Part shown: piece after piece, positions 40,519 to 49,622 of the stretch
Layout of the letters: every line of letters begins with the position of its first letter
How positions within the stretch are numbered: the first letter of the stretch is position 1
Assembly: GCA_945923775.1 (NCBI GenBank)
Contig: CAMELR010000001.1
Coordinates: forward strand, 1-64,000
Origin: an uncultured Clostridia bacterium
GTDB taxonomy: Bacteria > Bacillota > Clostridia > Oscillospirales > Ruminococcaceae
Length of the DNA stretch: 64,000 bases
Direction: 5' to 3'
The notes under the pieces: generated by a model
What the model was told of the DNA's origin: nothing
The model's database searches: none
What the model saw: only the letters and a program-made list of their open reading frames with translations
Program-made: the position numbers and the translations under genes

Positions 40519-42411
40519 ATGAGATTAGGATTAAGAGCGCTGGCTGCGCTCTGTTCTATAGCTTTATCTGTCAACACGGGCTGCACTAACGACCCGCTTC
40601 GCTCAAGCGAGGTCACACAGGAAAACGACTCCGCCGTCAGGGCGGAAACTGCGGACGCTTCGGCGGTTTCACAAATGCACACCGTAAGCGAAAAGGATCT
40701 GACCCCGGCTACCGGCTCGGGAAGCAGCATTGCATTCACCGACGTCGGCGCTGATCTCCACGGAAGCGGAGTTTCTGTCAGCGGCAAGGTCGTCACCATC
40801 AGCAGGGCGGGGTACTACTCTGTTTCGGGAAACAGCCCGGACGGTCAGCTCGTTATAGACTGCGGCAAGGACGACGCGGTGTACCTCATAATGAACGGCG
40901 TTGACCTCTCCTGCTCGGACGGCCCCGCGATACTCTGCAACAAGGCGGACAAGCTCACTCTGACGCTCACGGGGAATTCGGTGAACTCGCTCTCCGACGG
41001 CACTGGATATTCCGCTGAAAACGCCGAGAACAATGCGGCTGCGCTCTATTCCCGCGAAACGCTCGTAATAAACGGAAGCGGCACGCTGAACGTCACCGGA
41101 AACTACAAGGACGGCATAAACAGCCGCGACGGTCTGAAGCTCTGCGGCGGTATCATCAACGTGAACGCCACTGAGGACGGTATCATCGGCAAGGATTACC
41201 TGCTCGGGGCTTCCGGCACTGTGACAGTCAACAGCGGCTACGACGGGCTTAAATCCACCAACTCCACCGACCAGCAGAAGGGCTACGTCAGCATTACCGG
41301 AGGTAACTACACGCTGAACTGCGGCCGCGACGGCATTCAGGCGGAAACCAACCTAAATATTTCCGGCGGCACGATAAACGTACAGACCGGAGGCGGAAGC
41401 TCCACAGTGGAATACACCTCGGACGACCAGTTCGGCGGCAGATGGGGAGGATTCTCACACAACGGGAACGGCGGCTTTGATTTCAGTGGCATGACTGACT
41501 CCGAGGGAAATACCGCTGAAAGCATGAAGGGGCTCAAGGCAGGAAACGCCATCACGATAACCGACGGCAGGATAACCGCCGACTGCGCCGACGACGCGGT
41601 GCACTCCAACGGAAACATCACGATAGGCGGCGGAACCTTTAACCTCTCCAGCGGAGACGACGGTATCCACGCTGATATGATACTGACAATAAACGACGGC
41701 GAGATCAACATTTCCACAAGCGTCGAGGGTCTGGAGGCGAACGGCGTTGAGATAAACGGCGGCGTGATAAGCCTGCGTGCATATGACGACGGCATAAACG
41801 CCTGCGATAACTCCACCACCGGAACTACTCCGTATATTTCTATCTCCGACGGCAGCATAACCTCCAACGCGGACGGCGACGGAATCGACTCCAACGGTAC
41901 CGTTTCGATTAGTGGAGGAACCCTTGTTGTGTTCGGACCCACCAGCAACCGCGACGGTGCGCTTGATTACGATATCTCGTTTGCAATGTGCGGCGGAACG
42001 CTCATCGCGCTCGGCTCACGCGGAATGGCTCAGGCGCCGAGTACGCTCTCGCAGCCCTGCCTGTCGGTATACAACAAGGTCGGCGCGGGAAGCACCATTG
42101 AAGTACGCGACGCGGACGGCGCGGACATAATCAGCACGGTCACACCTAAGGACTGCGAATCCCTGATATTCTCCTCTAAGGATTTCCACCCGGGTTCGAG
42201 CTACTCCATCTATGCCGACGACATTCTGCTCGCCACCGTCACGGCGACCGACGGAGTAAGCGGCGACGGCGCCGCCGGAAGCGGCTCCGGCACGTGGAAT
42301 CAGGACGGCGGCTCGTGGGTGCACAGCGATTCAGGCTTCGGCAGCAACAAGGATTTCACCCACCCGGACAGACCCGCTGATATCTCAGCGACCTCTGAGC
42401 CGGTAGCTTAA
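40519..42411 (+). CDS. Cthe_2159-type beta-helix carbohydrate-binding lipoprotein
   Basis: A 630-residue secreted protein. Residues 1-21 are a signal peptide with lipobox VNTGC (Cys22). The body is a right-handed beta-helix-like repeat with about nine copies of an Asp-Asp/Asn-Gly-Ile/Leu turn (KDGINSRDG, EDGIIG, YDGLKS, RDGIQAE, DDGIHAD, VEGLEANG, DDGINA, GDGIDSNG), typical of calcium-binding Asp ladders. The Cthe_2159 family (PF14262) binds cellulose and acidic sugars. The C-terminus is Gly/Ser-rich. It follows DUF4956 by 43 bp and probably acts on the outer surface, anchored by lipid. Confidence 0.85.
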   Translation: MRLGLRALAALCSIALSVNTGCTNDPLRSSEVTQENDSAVRAETADASAVSQMHTVSEKDLTPATGSGSSIAFTDVGADLHGSGVSVSGKVVTISRAGYYSVSGNSPDGQLVIDCGKDDAVYLIMNGVDLSCSDGPAILCNKADKLTLTLTGNSVNSLSDGTGYSAENAENNAAALYSRETLVINGSGTLNVTGNYKDGINSRDGLKLCGGIINVNATEDGIIGKDYLLGASGTVTVNSGYDGLKSTNSTDQQKGYVSITGGNYTLNCGRDGIQAETNLNISGGTINVQTGGGSSTVEYTSDDQFGGRWGGFSHNGNGGFDFSGMTDSEGNTAESMKGLKAGNAITITDGRITADCADDAVHSNGNITIGGGTFNLSSGDDGIHADMILTINDGEINISTSVEGLEANGVEINGGVISLRAYDDGINACDNSTTGTTPYISISDGSITSNADGDGIDSNGTVSISGGTLVVFGPTSNRDGALDYDISFAMCGGTLIALGSRGMAQAPSTLSQPCLSVYNKVGAGSTIEVRDADGADIISTVTPKDCESLIFSSKDFHPGSSYSIYADDILLATVTATDGVSGDGAAGSGSGTWNQDGGSWVHSDSGFGSNKDFTHPDRPADISATSEPVA

Positions 42412-42430
42412 CAACTTGTAACAAAACTAA

Positions 42431-42460
42431 TCCCCGGTACGATGTACCGGGGAATTTTTA
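42431..42460. terminator. Bidirectional terminator between the lipoprotein gene and thiN
   Basis: TCCCCGGTAC (42431-42440) pairs with GTACCGGGGA (42444-42453) over a 3-nt loop, followed by ATTTTTATT on the plus strand. Confidence 0.85.
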
Positions 42461-43066
42461 TTCGTGATGTTCGATTACAAGCGCCGTTCCGCCATGTACG
42501 ATAACCTTTCCTACCTCGTCGGCGACCTCGTTGCTTACGCCCAGCGGATAGGCGTTGTCCAGGCGGTAGCGCACCAGACCGTATTTCATTCCGTACTCGC
42601 TGACAATGCAGGTCTCGCCGTAGGAAAACACCGAAACGTAGCCCCTGAAGCGCGGAATTTCAGCCTCGCGCTCATGGACAAGATATATACGCTCGCCGTT
42701 TCCAACTATTGTGACATTCACGCCGCGCTGGCGCATCATCTCCATCGTCTGGATATTTGCGATGGTGTGGTCGGTTCTGCCGCCAATCGCGCAGTACAGC
42801 CGTATCTCATCGCAGCCTTCCTCTATCGCGACCTCGCAGGCGAGTATCGTGTCGGTATCGTCCTTCTCGGGTATCGTGCGGACTACTCGTATCCCCTCCG
42901 GCGGCTTGCTGCTTGCGCTGTCGAAATCCCCTACGATTATATCCGGGGTTATTCCTGCGGCAAGCGCGTGGTCAAGCCCCTTGTCGGCGCAGATTACCAG
43001 TCCCTCCGGCTTCTCGGGAAGACTCCCGTCCGGCGCTCCGCAGATTATTGAGCATATCTTTGACAT
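42458..43066 (-). CDS. thiN: Thiamine diphosphokinase
   Basis: A 202-residue thiamine pyrophosphokinase: CADKGLDHALAAGITPDIIVGDFDS (about 26-50), PEKDDTDTILA (about 65-75) and GGRTDHTIANIQ (about 96-107), the ATP- and metal-binding Asp clusters. It makes ThDP, used by Dxs encoded in the same window. It is the last gene of the murC-to-thiN run. The usual rpe gene between rsgA and thiN is absent; the gap is 4 bp. Confidence 0.93.
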   Translation of the reverse strand: MSKICSIICGAPDGSLPEKPEGLVICADKGLDHALAAGITPDIIVGDFDSASSKPPEGIRVVRTIPEKDDTDTILACEVAIEEGCDEIRLYCAIGGRTDHTIANIQTMEMMRQRGVNVTIVGNGERIYLVHEREAEIPRFRGYVSVFSYGETCIVSEYGMKYGLVRYRLDNAYPLGVSNEVADEVGKVIVHGGTALVIEHHE

Positions 43067-43070
43067 GTTG

Positions 43071-44009
43071 TCACTCCCAGTCGTTTATCTTGCTTGCTTC
43101 CTCGTGCATTCTGAGGTAGCTCTCATAGCGCGACTTTGCAATCTCCCCGCTCTCGGCGGCGGCTCGGACTGCGCAGTCCTTCTCCTTGATGTGGGCGCAG
43201 TCGGCAAAGCGGCATTTCTCGGCAAACTTCGCGAACTCGCGGAAGCTGTTGTCAAGCTCCCCGGCGGGAATCCGGCAGTAGCGCTCCGTATCCACCGTGG
43301 AAAATCCCGGAGTATCAGCGGCGTAGCCGGTCATGGAGGGGTCAAGCTCGGCCAGGCGGTATAGCTGCGCCTGGCGGGTGGTGTGCTTTCCCCTTCCGAG
43401 TTTCTTGCTGATTATCCCAGTCTCCAGCCCAAGCTGCGGGAACAGCGAATTCATCAGGCTGGACTTCCCCACGCCGGAATTGCCGATAAACGCGGTCACT
43501 CTGCCATTTATGAACTCCCGGACTGGCTCTGCGCCCTCGCCAGTCAGATTATTCACCATGCAGACCCTGATGCCTATAGCGCGGTAGATCCCGGCAAGCT
43601 CCTCCGCCTGCTGAAGATCCGGCTTTGTGAACGCTATCATGGGCTCGATCTGCTTGCTGTCGGCTATCGCGATGAGCTTGTCCAGCACAAAGCGGTTCGG
43701 AGCCGGGTCGGCGCAGCTTATCACGAACACGATCCCGTCCAGATTCGCGAGCGGCGGACGCACAAGGTAATTCCGGCGCTCCAGTATCTTTGAGATAAGC
43801 GGCTCGTGATTCTCCTGGCACTCCACAATGACGTTATCTCCGGCGCTGGGGCTTATCTCGTTCTTCCTGAAAAGACCCCTTGCCGCACATTTGAAGGTCG
43901 TCCCGTCGGGGACGCCCCTTCCGTCTTTCTCAAAGCCCGAAAGGGCATCTACATAATAGATGCCCCCGACTGCTTTTGTAATTATTCCGTGATGATATTC
44001 AGCAGAAAT
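43071..44009 (-). CDS. rsgA: Ribosome small-subunit-dependent GTPase A (probable ATT start)
   Basis: A circularly permuted GTPase: OB fold at the N-terminus (GIITKAVGGIYYVD), G4 FTKPDL, G1 GNSGVGKSSLMN, G3 DTPGF and a C-terminal zinc site C-x-FADCAHIKEKDCAV. It matures the 30S subunit. There is no ATG or GTG in frame. ATT at 44009 is 7 nt after a perfect AAGGGGG and just past the prkC stop; a TTG at 44057 lies inside prkC without a ribosome site. I favour ATT, a rare initiator, but the TTG alternative cannot be excluded. Confidence 0.88.
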   Translation of the reverse strand: MSAEYHHGIITKAVGGIYYVDALSGFEKDGRGVPDGTTFKCAARGLFRKNEISPSAGDNVIVECQENHEPLISKILERRNYLVRPPLANLDGIVFVISCADPAPNRFVLDKLIAIADSKQIEPMIAFTKPDLQQAEELAGIYRAIGIRVCMVNNLTGEGAEPVREFINGRVTAFIGNSGVGKSSLMNSLFPQLGLETGIISKKLGRGKHTTRQAQLYRLAELDPSMTGYAADTPGFSTVDTERYCRIPAGELDNSFREFAKFAEKCRFADCAHIKEKDCAVRAAAESGEIAKSRYESYLRMHEEASKINDWE

Positions 44010-44025
44010 ACCATTACCCCCTTGA

Positions 44026-46281
44026 TCAGTCGACTGAAATTCCGGGATCGGGCTCAACCGGAGTTGTTTCCGTGTGAGATGAAGAAGTCGTATTCTCAGG
44101 CTCAGAGTGTCCGGTGTCCGATGTGTCGCCCGGGTTCTCCGGCTCGGTGGTGTCTACCGTAGGCTCGGAGCCGGCGTCAGCCTTCTGGAGCTCTGCGAAA
44201 ATGGAGCCGTCGAAGCTGTCCTCAAGCGTTGCCTTGCTGCCGTCCTCGGGGAAGTTTACGATTATCTCGCCGTAGCTGCCCGTCTTTCCGGTGTCAAGGG
44301 ACGTTACCTTGATGGTCACAGTCCTGGTCTCGCCTGCCTTACCGGTCACGGTGTAGGTCATCGACTTGCTGGACGCAAGGCCGATATCGAGCGTTACCTT
44401 GGATTCCTCGTCAAGAACGCCGTCAACGTAGTATCTGAACTCGAACTCGCCGGAAGCCTTCTTCGGCAGCGAATATGTGAACTTCCTGGTCTTTTCGCTG
44501 ATCTCGCCGGTGCTTACAACAAGCTCGATAGGCGTATCGCGGTCTACCATGCTTCCCGGATCAATGCTCTGCTCCATTACAACGTCCTTCTCGACGTCCT
44601 CGCTGTCCTCGTAGCGCACCTGCGGGTCGAGGTGGTACTCAGCCGCGCGTTCAAGCGCAACGGAAAGCGGCAGGTTAACGAACTTCGGAACGTTTACAGA
44701 GGTGTCCTCAGGCCCCATGCTGATAACCAGCACAACGGTGCTTCCCTGGTCTGCCATCTCGTGAGCGCCCGGCTCGGTGCGGATAACGTAATCCTTCGCG
44801 ATATCGTCGGATTCCTCGAAGGTCTTTTTGACCTTGAATCCGTCCTTCTGGAGCTTGCTCTCTGCGATAGCGGCGCTGAGGTTCTCAAGATCCTGCACCT
44901 CTATCTGGCGGATACCCATGCTGACTTTTACGGTGACTTCGGTGCCTATCTTGACCTTACGTCCCTCGGGGTACTCCTGATCGAATATCTGATCCTTCGT
45001 TACCTCGCTCCACTCCTGCTCGGGAACCAGCGTCATGTACTGGGAATACTTGGACTTAGCCTCGTCCCAGGACATTCCGATGAGGTTCGGCATGAGGTAC
45101 TCGTTGCTGTCGTTCACGCTCACTGTGGAGCCGCTGGAAATACCTGCAACAGAGCCGACCTGCTCGGGAGTTACGTTCAGGTTCTTGAATACGATGGTCA
45201 TTACCAGGAACACTGTCGCGATAACGAACGCAGTTCCCACTGCAAAGAGTATCGGGATAAGCGGGGAGCGGCGCTCCTCGTACTCGTCCTCGTCGTCATC
45301 ATCGTCGTAGTCGTCCTCCTCGTAGTCCTCCTCCGGCTCGGTGCGTACCGCCTGCTTGCGGCGGGTGCGCTCCTGCTCGGCAGCCGGAATGGGGCGGTCA
45401 AAATACTTGGTGGTGCCGTCCGTGGAGTTGTACTTGTATTCGAAAATAATGCTCGGATTCGCCTTGAATTCCTCGAGATCCTTTATCATCTCGCCGGCGG
45501 TCTGGTAACGCTGCGCGGGATCCTTCTGCATAGCACGGAGCACGATCTGCTCCAGACCCTCCGGTATAGTGCTGTTGATCTCGGTGGGCTTCTTCGGAGT
45601 GCTCTGCATGTGCATGAGCGCGATGGAAACCGGCGTATCGCCGTCGAACGGCTTCCTGCCGGTCAGCATTTCGTAGAGCGCTACGCCTACGGAATAGATG
45701 TCGCTGCGCTCGTCGGTGATGTCGCCGCGCGCCTGCTCCGGGCTGATGTAGTGCACCGAACCGATGGTCTTTTCAGATACGGTTTTGTTGTTCTCGCGGT
45801 TGAATCTCGCAATGCCGAAATCCATGACCTTGATAGTGCCGTCGCTGAGCAGCATCACATTGCTGGACTTTATGTCGCGGTGTACTATCCCGCGGTCGTG
45901 CGCGTGCTGGAGCGCCTTAAGTATCTGCACGGTGAAATGCACCGCGTCGCGCCATTTGAGTACGCCCTGCTGCTCGATGTAGTCGGTGAGCGTGATTCCG
46001 TCGACATACTCCATGACGATGAACTGCACCTTGTCGGTGAAGCCTACGTCGTAAATTTTCACGATGTTCGGGTGAGAGAGAAGCGCGATCGCCTTAGATT
46101 CGTTCCGGAAGCGGCGCAGGAACTCGTCGCTGCCCGCGAACTCGGTTTTAAGTATCTTTACAGCAACAATGCGGTCCTCAACAATGTCGCGGGCGCGGTA
46201 GATATCCGCCATTCCTCCGACGCCGATAAGCTCCAGCAGCTCATATCTGCCGTCGAGCTTCTTTCCGATATTACTGTCCAT
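44026..46281 (-). CDS. prkC: PASTA-domain Ser/Thr protein kinase
   Basis: A 751-residue PrkC/Stk1 kinase. G-loop IGVGGMADIYRA (about 19-30), VAIK-type Lys42, HRD 134-136, DFG 154-156 and activation loop Thr residues are intact. A linker with an unusually acidic run of about 20 Asp/Glu residues (near 317-336) precedes one membrane helix (about 343-366). Outside are three PASTA repeats (about 385-590), an extra beta domain and a Thr/Ser/Pro-rich tail. It senses muropeptides or lipid II and phosphorylates cytoplasmic targets. It has its own promoter downstream of its phosphatase. Confidence 0.95.
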   Translation of the reverse strand: MDSNIGKKLDGRYELLELIGVGGMADIYRARDIVEDRIVAVKILKTEFAGSDEFLRRFRNESKAIALLSHPNIVKIYDVGFTDKVQFIVMEYVDGITLTDYIEQQGVLKWRDAVHFTVQILKALQHAHDRGIVHRDIKSSNVMLLSDGTIKVMDFGIARFNRENNKTVSEKTIGSVHYISPEQARGDITDERSDIYSVGVALYEMLTGRKPFDGDTPVSIALMHMQSTPKKPTEINSTIPEGLEQIVLRAMQKDPAQRYQTAGEMIKDLEEFKANPSIIFEYKYNSTDGTTKYFDRPIPAAEQERTRRKQAVRTEPEEDYEEDDYDDDDDEDEYEERRSPLIPILFAVGTAFVIATVFLVMTIVFKNLNVTPEQVGSVAGISSGSTVSVNDSNEYLMPNLIGMSWDEAKSKYSQYMTLVPEQEWSEVTKDQIFDQEYPEGRKVKIGTEVTVKVSMGIRQIEVQDLENLSAAIAESKLQKDGFKVKKTFEESDDIAKDYVIRTEPGAHEMADQGSTVVLVISMGPEDTSVNVPKFVNLPLSVALERAAEYHLDPQVRYEDSEDVEKDVVMEQSIDPGSMVDRDTPIELVVSTGEISEKTRKFTYSLPKKASGEFEFRYYVDGVLDEESKVTLDIGLASSKSMTYTVTGKAGETRTVTIKVTSLDTGKTGSYGEIIVNFPEDGSKATLEDSFDGSIFAELQKADAGSEPTVDTTEPENPGDTSDTGHSEPENTTSSSHTETTPVEPDPGISVD

Positions 46282-46376
46282 ATTTGCTCCGCCATTTCTC
46301 CATACATTATGTTTAAAGCTCCCGCGCCGTATGGAAGCGGCGGGCGCTGAAAATAACTATTCAACAGTTCTTATAT

Positions 46377-46406
46377 ATAATAACATATAAGCCCTGAAAA
46401 TGTCAA
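46377..46406 (-). promoter_or_regulatory. Internal promoter upstream of prkC
   Basis: On the minus strand TTGACA (46401-46406), 18-bp spacer, TATTAT (46377-46382), in the 159-bp gap after the PP2C gene. The leader also holds a GC-rich stem region at about 46317-46350. Confidence 0.7.
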
Positions 46407-46440
46407 CCGGATTGTAAAATTTGTAATCAAACTGTAATAT

Positions 46441-47181
46441 TCACACCGCGATGAGCGCAACGGAAATATTATCATGGCCGCCGTTCCCGTTGGCGTAATC
46501 AACGAGTTTATCGCAGATCTCCTCCGTGGAATACTCGAAGCAGATGTCGAGAATATCCATGTCGTCGCCGTAGGACGAAAGCCCGTCGGAACACAGCAGA
46601 AGCATGTCGCCGCCCGCGAGGTCAAGCTCGAAATAATCGGGAGTGACCATTTCCTCGGCGCCTATTGCGCGGGTTATCTTGTTGCGGTCGGGGTGGAGCT
46701 TCGCCTGCTCCTCGGTGATCTCGCCGCGGTCGATGAGGTCGCGCACGTGGGAATGATCCTTCGTCACCTGCTGAATGCACTCGCTGTCATCGCTGGTGAA
46801 CAGGTGGTATCCCCTGCTGTCGCCGACGTTCACGATGTACGCCCTGCCGCCGGAAACTATCGCAGCTACGCAGGTCGTGCCCATTACGGCGCCCTCCGGC
46901 TCCCTGCGCGCCGCGTCTACCACAGCGCTGTTCGCCGCGGAGACCGCGGTTATCAGGAGATTCCGCACAGAATTGCGGTTCATCATCTCGGAGAACGTCC
47001 CGAGAATGCGCTTTGAGATTACGTCGACGGCTATCCGGCTCGCGAGCCCTCCGTGAGCCTCGCCGCCCATTCCATCGCACAGCACGGCGGCGCAGGCTCC
47101 GTCAGAAAGCGAAGCGCTCCACACGCAGTCCTGATTTTCGTCCCTTAGCAGACCTATGTCTGTCTTGCTGAAAATTTTCAT
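46441..47181 (-). CDS. PP2C-family Ser/Thr protein phosphatase (Stp1/IreP type)
   Basis: A 246-residue metal-dependent phosphatase: DIGLLRDENQD near residues 7-17, AVLCDGMGGEAHGG (about 33-46), NVGDSRGY (about 117-124), LLCSDGLS (about 193-200) and GGHDNISVALIAV at the C-terminus supply the Asp/Gly metal ligands. It reverses PrkC phosphorylation. Its ATG overlaps the rlmN stop (ATGA), while a promoter separates it from prkC. Confidence 0.94.
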   Translation of the reverse strand: MKIFSKTDIGLLRDENQDCVWSASLSDGACAAVLCDGMGGEAHGGLASRIAVDVISKRILGTFSEMMNRNSVRNLLITAVSAANSAVVDAARREPEGAVMGTTCVAAIVSGGRAYIVNVGDSRGYHLFTSDDSECIQQVTKDHSHVRDLIDRGEITEEQAKLHPDRNKITRAIGAEEMVTPDYFELDLAGGDMLLLCSDGLSSYGDDMDILDICFEYSTEEICDKLVDYANGNGGHDNISVALIAV

Positions 47182-48254
47182 GTCTCACCGCCTGTTTCCT
47201 GCTGAGATACGCCCGGCTGACCGTTCATTCCGCCGTCGCGCCTGAGCTGACCGCACGCCGCGCTGATGTCCGCGCCGAGGGTGCGGCGCACCGTCGCGTT
47301 TATCCCCGCGTCGCAGAGCCGCTTCTGGAAGCGCTCCACCGAGCGGCTCTTGCGGAAGTCGCGCTCGCGTATCTCGTTTATCGGTATCAGATTCACATGG
47401 CAGGTCATTCCGCCCAGGAGGTTTATAAGCTCCTGCGCCGCCTGCTCGGTATCGTTAACTCCCTCGATGAGCGAATACTCGAAGCTTATACGGCGGCCGG
47501 TCACCGCAAAGTAGTGGCGGCACGCCTTCATCAGCTCGTCGAGGTGGTATTTTCTGTTGATCGGCATTATCTCGCTCCGGCGCTCATCAGTCGCCGCATG
47601 AAGCGATATCGACAGCGTGAGTCCGGTCTTTAGCTCCGCGAGGTCGTATATCCTCGGGACTACGCCGCAGGTCGAAAGCGAAATGTGCCGCAGGCTCATT
47701 CCGTCGCCCTCGCTGTTCATCAGCGTCAGGAACCTCATAACGTTGTCGTAATTGTCCAGCGGCTCGCCGATCCCCATCAGCACTATGCTGTCGACATGGC
47801 GCCCGCTGTCGCGCTCGGTCTCGTAGACCTGGAGGAGCATTTCACTCGGAAGCAGGTGTCTCACGAATCCCGCGATGGTGCTTGCGCAGAAGCGGCAGCC
47901 CATTCGGCAGCCGACCTGCGTGGAAATACACAGGCTGTTGCCGTGCTTGTATTCCATAAGTACTGTTTCGACCGCCTCGCCGTCGGGCAGCCCATAAAGA
48001 TATTTTACCGTATTATCCAGTGCAGATACAAGCTTTTTTTTGATAATTAGGTGTTTTAGACAAAATTTTCTTGATAACTCCTCGCGGAATTGTGCAGAAA
48101 TATTGCTCATCTGCGAAAAACCAGAGACTTTCTTGACATGCAGCCAGTCATATATCTGCTTCGCGCGGAACGCCTTCTCACCCATGGCAGTGACCTGCTC
48201 GGTGAGCTCCTCTTTAGTCAGTGAAAGTATATCTATCTTTTCAAGCTCTTCCAA
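47178..48254 (-). CDS. rlmN: 23S rRNA/tRNA adenine-C2 methyltransferase RlmN
   Basis: A 358-residue radical SAM enzyme. The cluster motif is CRMGCRFCAS (about 114-123), preceded by HGNSLCISTQVG; GIGEPLDNYDNV and SLHAATDERRSEIMPINRKY follow, and the resolving Cys region is near the C-terminus. It methylates A2503 of 23S rRNA and A37 of some tRNAs. The start is TTG at 48254, 9 nt after AAAGG; no ATG is better placed. Confidence 0.94.
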   Translation of the reverse strand: MEELEKIDILSLTKEELTEQVTAMGEKAFRAKQIYDWLHVKKVSGFSQMSNISAQFREELSRKFCLKHLIIKKKLVSALDNTVKYLYGLPDGEAVETVLMEYKHGNSLCISTQVGCRMGCRFCASTIAGFVRHLLPSEMLLQVYETERDSGRHVDSIVLMGIGEPLDNYDNVMRFLTLMNSEGDGMSLRHISLSTCGVVPRIYDLAELKTGLTLSISLHAATDERRSEIMPINRKYHLDELMKACRHYFAVTGRRISFEYSLIEGVNDTEQAAQELINLLGGMTCHVNLIPINEIRERDFRKSRSVERFQKRLCDAGINATVRRTLGADISAACGQLRRDGGMNGQPGVSQQETGGET

Positions 48255-48281
48255 TTTATTCAGCCTTTCTGTTGAAACCTG

Positions 48282-49601
48282 TTACTTCACCCGGCGGAAG
48301 GAAGCTGTGAAGAATCCGTCGCCGCCGTTTTCGTCCGGGCAGTAGGTGCGCATCGGCTCACCTGCCGCTCCGGCGTAGGGCACCGGCTGAACTATCGGCA
48401 GGAATTCCTGGTGAGCCGCCGCGAAGCGCTTTGCGACCTCGTCGTTCTCCGCCTGGGAGAGCGTACAGGTGGAATACACCAGCGTTCCGCCCGGCTTGAC
48501 GTACCGCGCCGACGTCTCCAGTATCTGGTACTGTATCTCCGGCAGGCCGTCGAAATCCGAAGGCGATTTGAACTTGATCTCCGGCTTGCGGCGGATAACT
48601 CCAAGCCCGGAGCACGGCACGTCGCAAAGCACCCTGTCCGCCTGCGGAAGCTCCGCGTTGAACTTCGACGCGTCGTTCTGCATTGCGGTGATTATCCTGA
48701 TCCCGAGCCGGGACGCTCCGTCCTCGATGAGGCCTACGCGCATATCGTGGAGATCCATGCTGTACAGCTTTCCGTTGTTGCCCATCAACTCCGCGAGAGT
48801 GAAACTCTTCCCGCCGGGAGCCGCGCAGACGTCAAGCACGGTCTCGTTGACCACCGGACGGAGGGTCAGGCAGCAGAGCTGCGACGAGATATCCTGAACA
48901 TGGAACAATCCCTGCCGGAACGGCGCGCATTTCTCGATGTCGCCGGGCTTCTCCAGGCGAACGCAGTTCTCCAGCCCGGGGTAGGCCTCCGCTTTTATCC
49001 TGTGCTTGGAAAGCTCCGCGAGAAGCTTTTCAGTTGTGGTTTTCAGCGTGTTGACCCTCGCGTACACCGGCGGCCTTCCGACCGAGGCTTTCAGCGCTTT
49101 CACGGCGAAATCGGTGCCGTATTCGCGTATCAGCTTTTCGGTGAGCCACTCCGGGCAGGAGTACTCAACGGACAGCCGCTTTTCCGGCTCCAGACCGAGG
49201 TAGCTTATCTTCTTCCCGCCGCGTATGAAGCTGCGGAGCATTCCGTTGACGAACCCCTGCGCCGAGAAGCATTTCAGCTTCTTGCAGAGCTTCACGCTTT
49301 CGTTTACAGCGGCGCTCTCCGGCACGGAATCCATGTAAAGGAGCTGGTACAGCCCGGTGCGGAGTATCTCTACCGCCGCCGGATCCAGCTTTGCAAACGG
49401 GATCTTCGAGTTTTTCTCAATGATGTAGTCCAGTGTGAGCCTCCGCTCCAGGACGCCGTAGAATAGCGCCGCCGCGAACGCCTTGTCCCTCTCGCTGAGG
49501 TCGGTTTCAGAAAAGACGTGATCCAGCAGCAGGTTGGAATACGCTTCGCTGCTGTCCATCTTCATCAGCATTTTTACGACTGTGAGCCGTGGGTCAGCCA
49601 T
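48282..49601 (-). CDS. rsmB: 16S rRNA cytosine-967 C5-methyltransferase
   Basis: A 439-residue protein with an N-terminal NusB-like domain (about 1-140) and a Rossmann methyltransferase domain: CAAPGGKSFTLAEL (about 260-273), the catalytic CDVPCSGLGVIRRKPEIK (about 327-344) and YSTCTLSQAENDEV (about 395-408). It uses two Cys and AdoMet to methylate C967. The ATG follows AAGGAGGGCTGGCT. Confidence 0.94.
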   Translation of the reverse strand: MADPRLTVVKMLMKMDSSEAYSNLLLDHVFSETDLSERDKAFAAALFYGVLERRLTLDYIIEKNSKIPFAKLDPAAVEILRTGLYQLLYMDSVPESAAVNESVKLCKKLKCFSAQGFVNGMLRSFIRGGKKISYLGLEPEKRLSVEYSCPEWLTEKLIREYGTDFAVKALKASVGRPPVYARVNTLKTTTEKLLAELSKHRIKAEAYPGLENCVRLEKPGDIEKCAPFRQGLFHVQDISSQLCCLTLRPVVNETVLDVCAAPGGKSFTLAELMGNNGKLYSMDLHDMRVGLIEDGASRLGIRIITAMQNDASKFNAELPQADRVLCDVPCSGLGVIRRKPEIKFKSPSDFDGLPEIQYQILETSARYVKPGGTLVYSTCTLSQAENDEVAKRFAAAHQEFLPIVQPVPYAGAAGEPMRTYCPDENGGDGFFTASFRRVK

Positions 49602-49622
49602 AGCCAGCCCTCCTTAATCAGA

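Noticed and set aside
44107-46350. A 747-codon plus-strand frame opposite prkC.
   Set aside because: It mirrors prkC codon bias; no motifs, and the kinase on the other strand has every catalytic residue.
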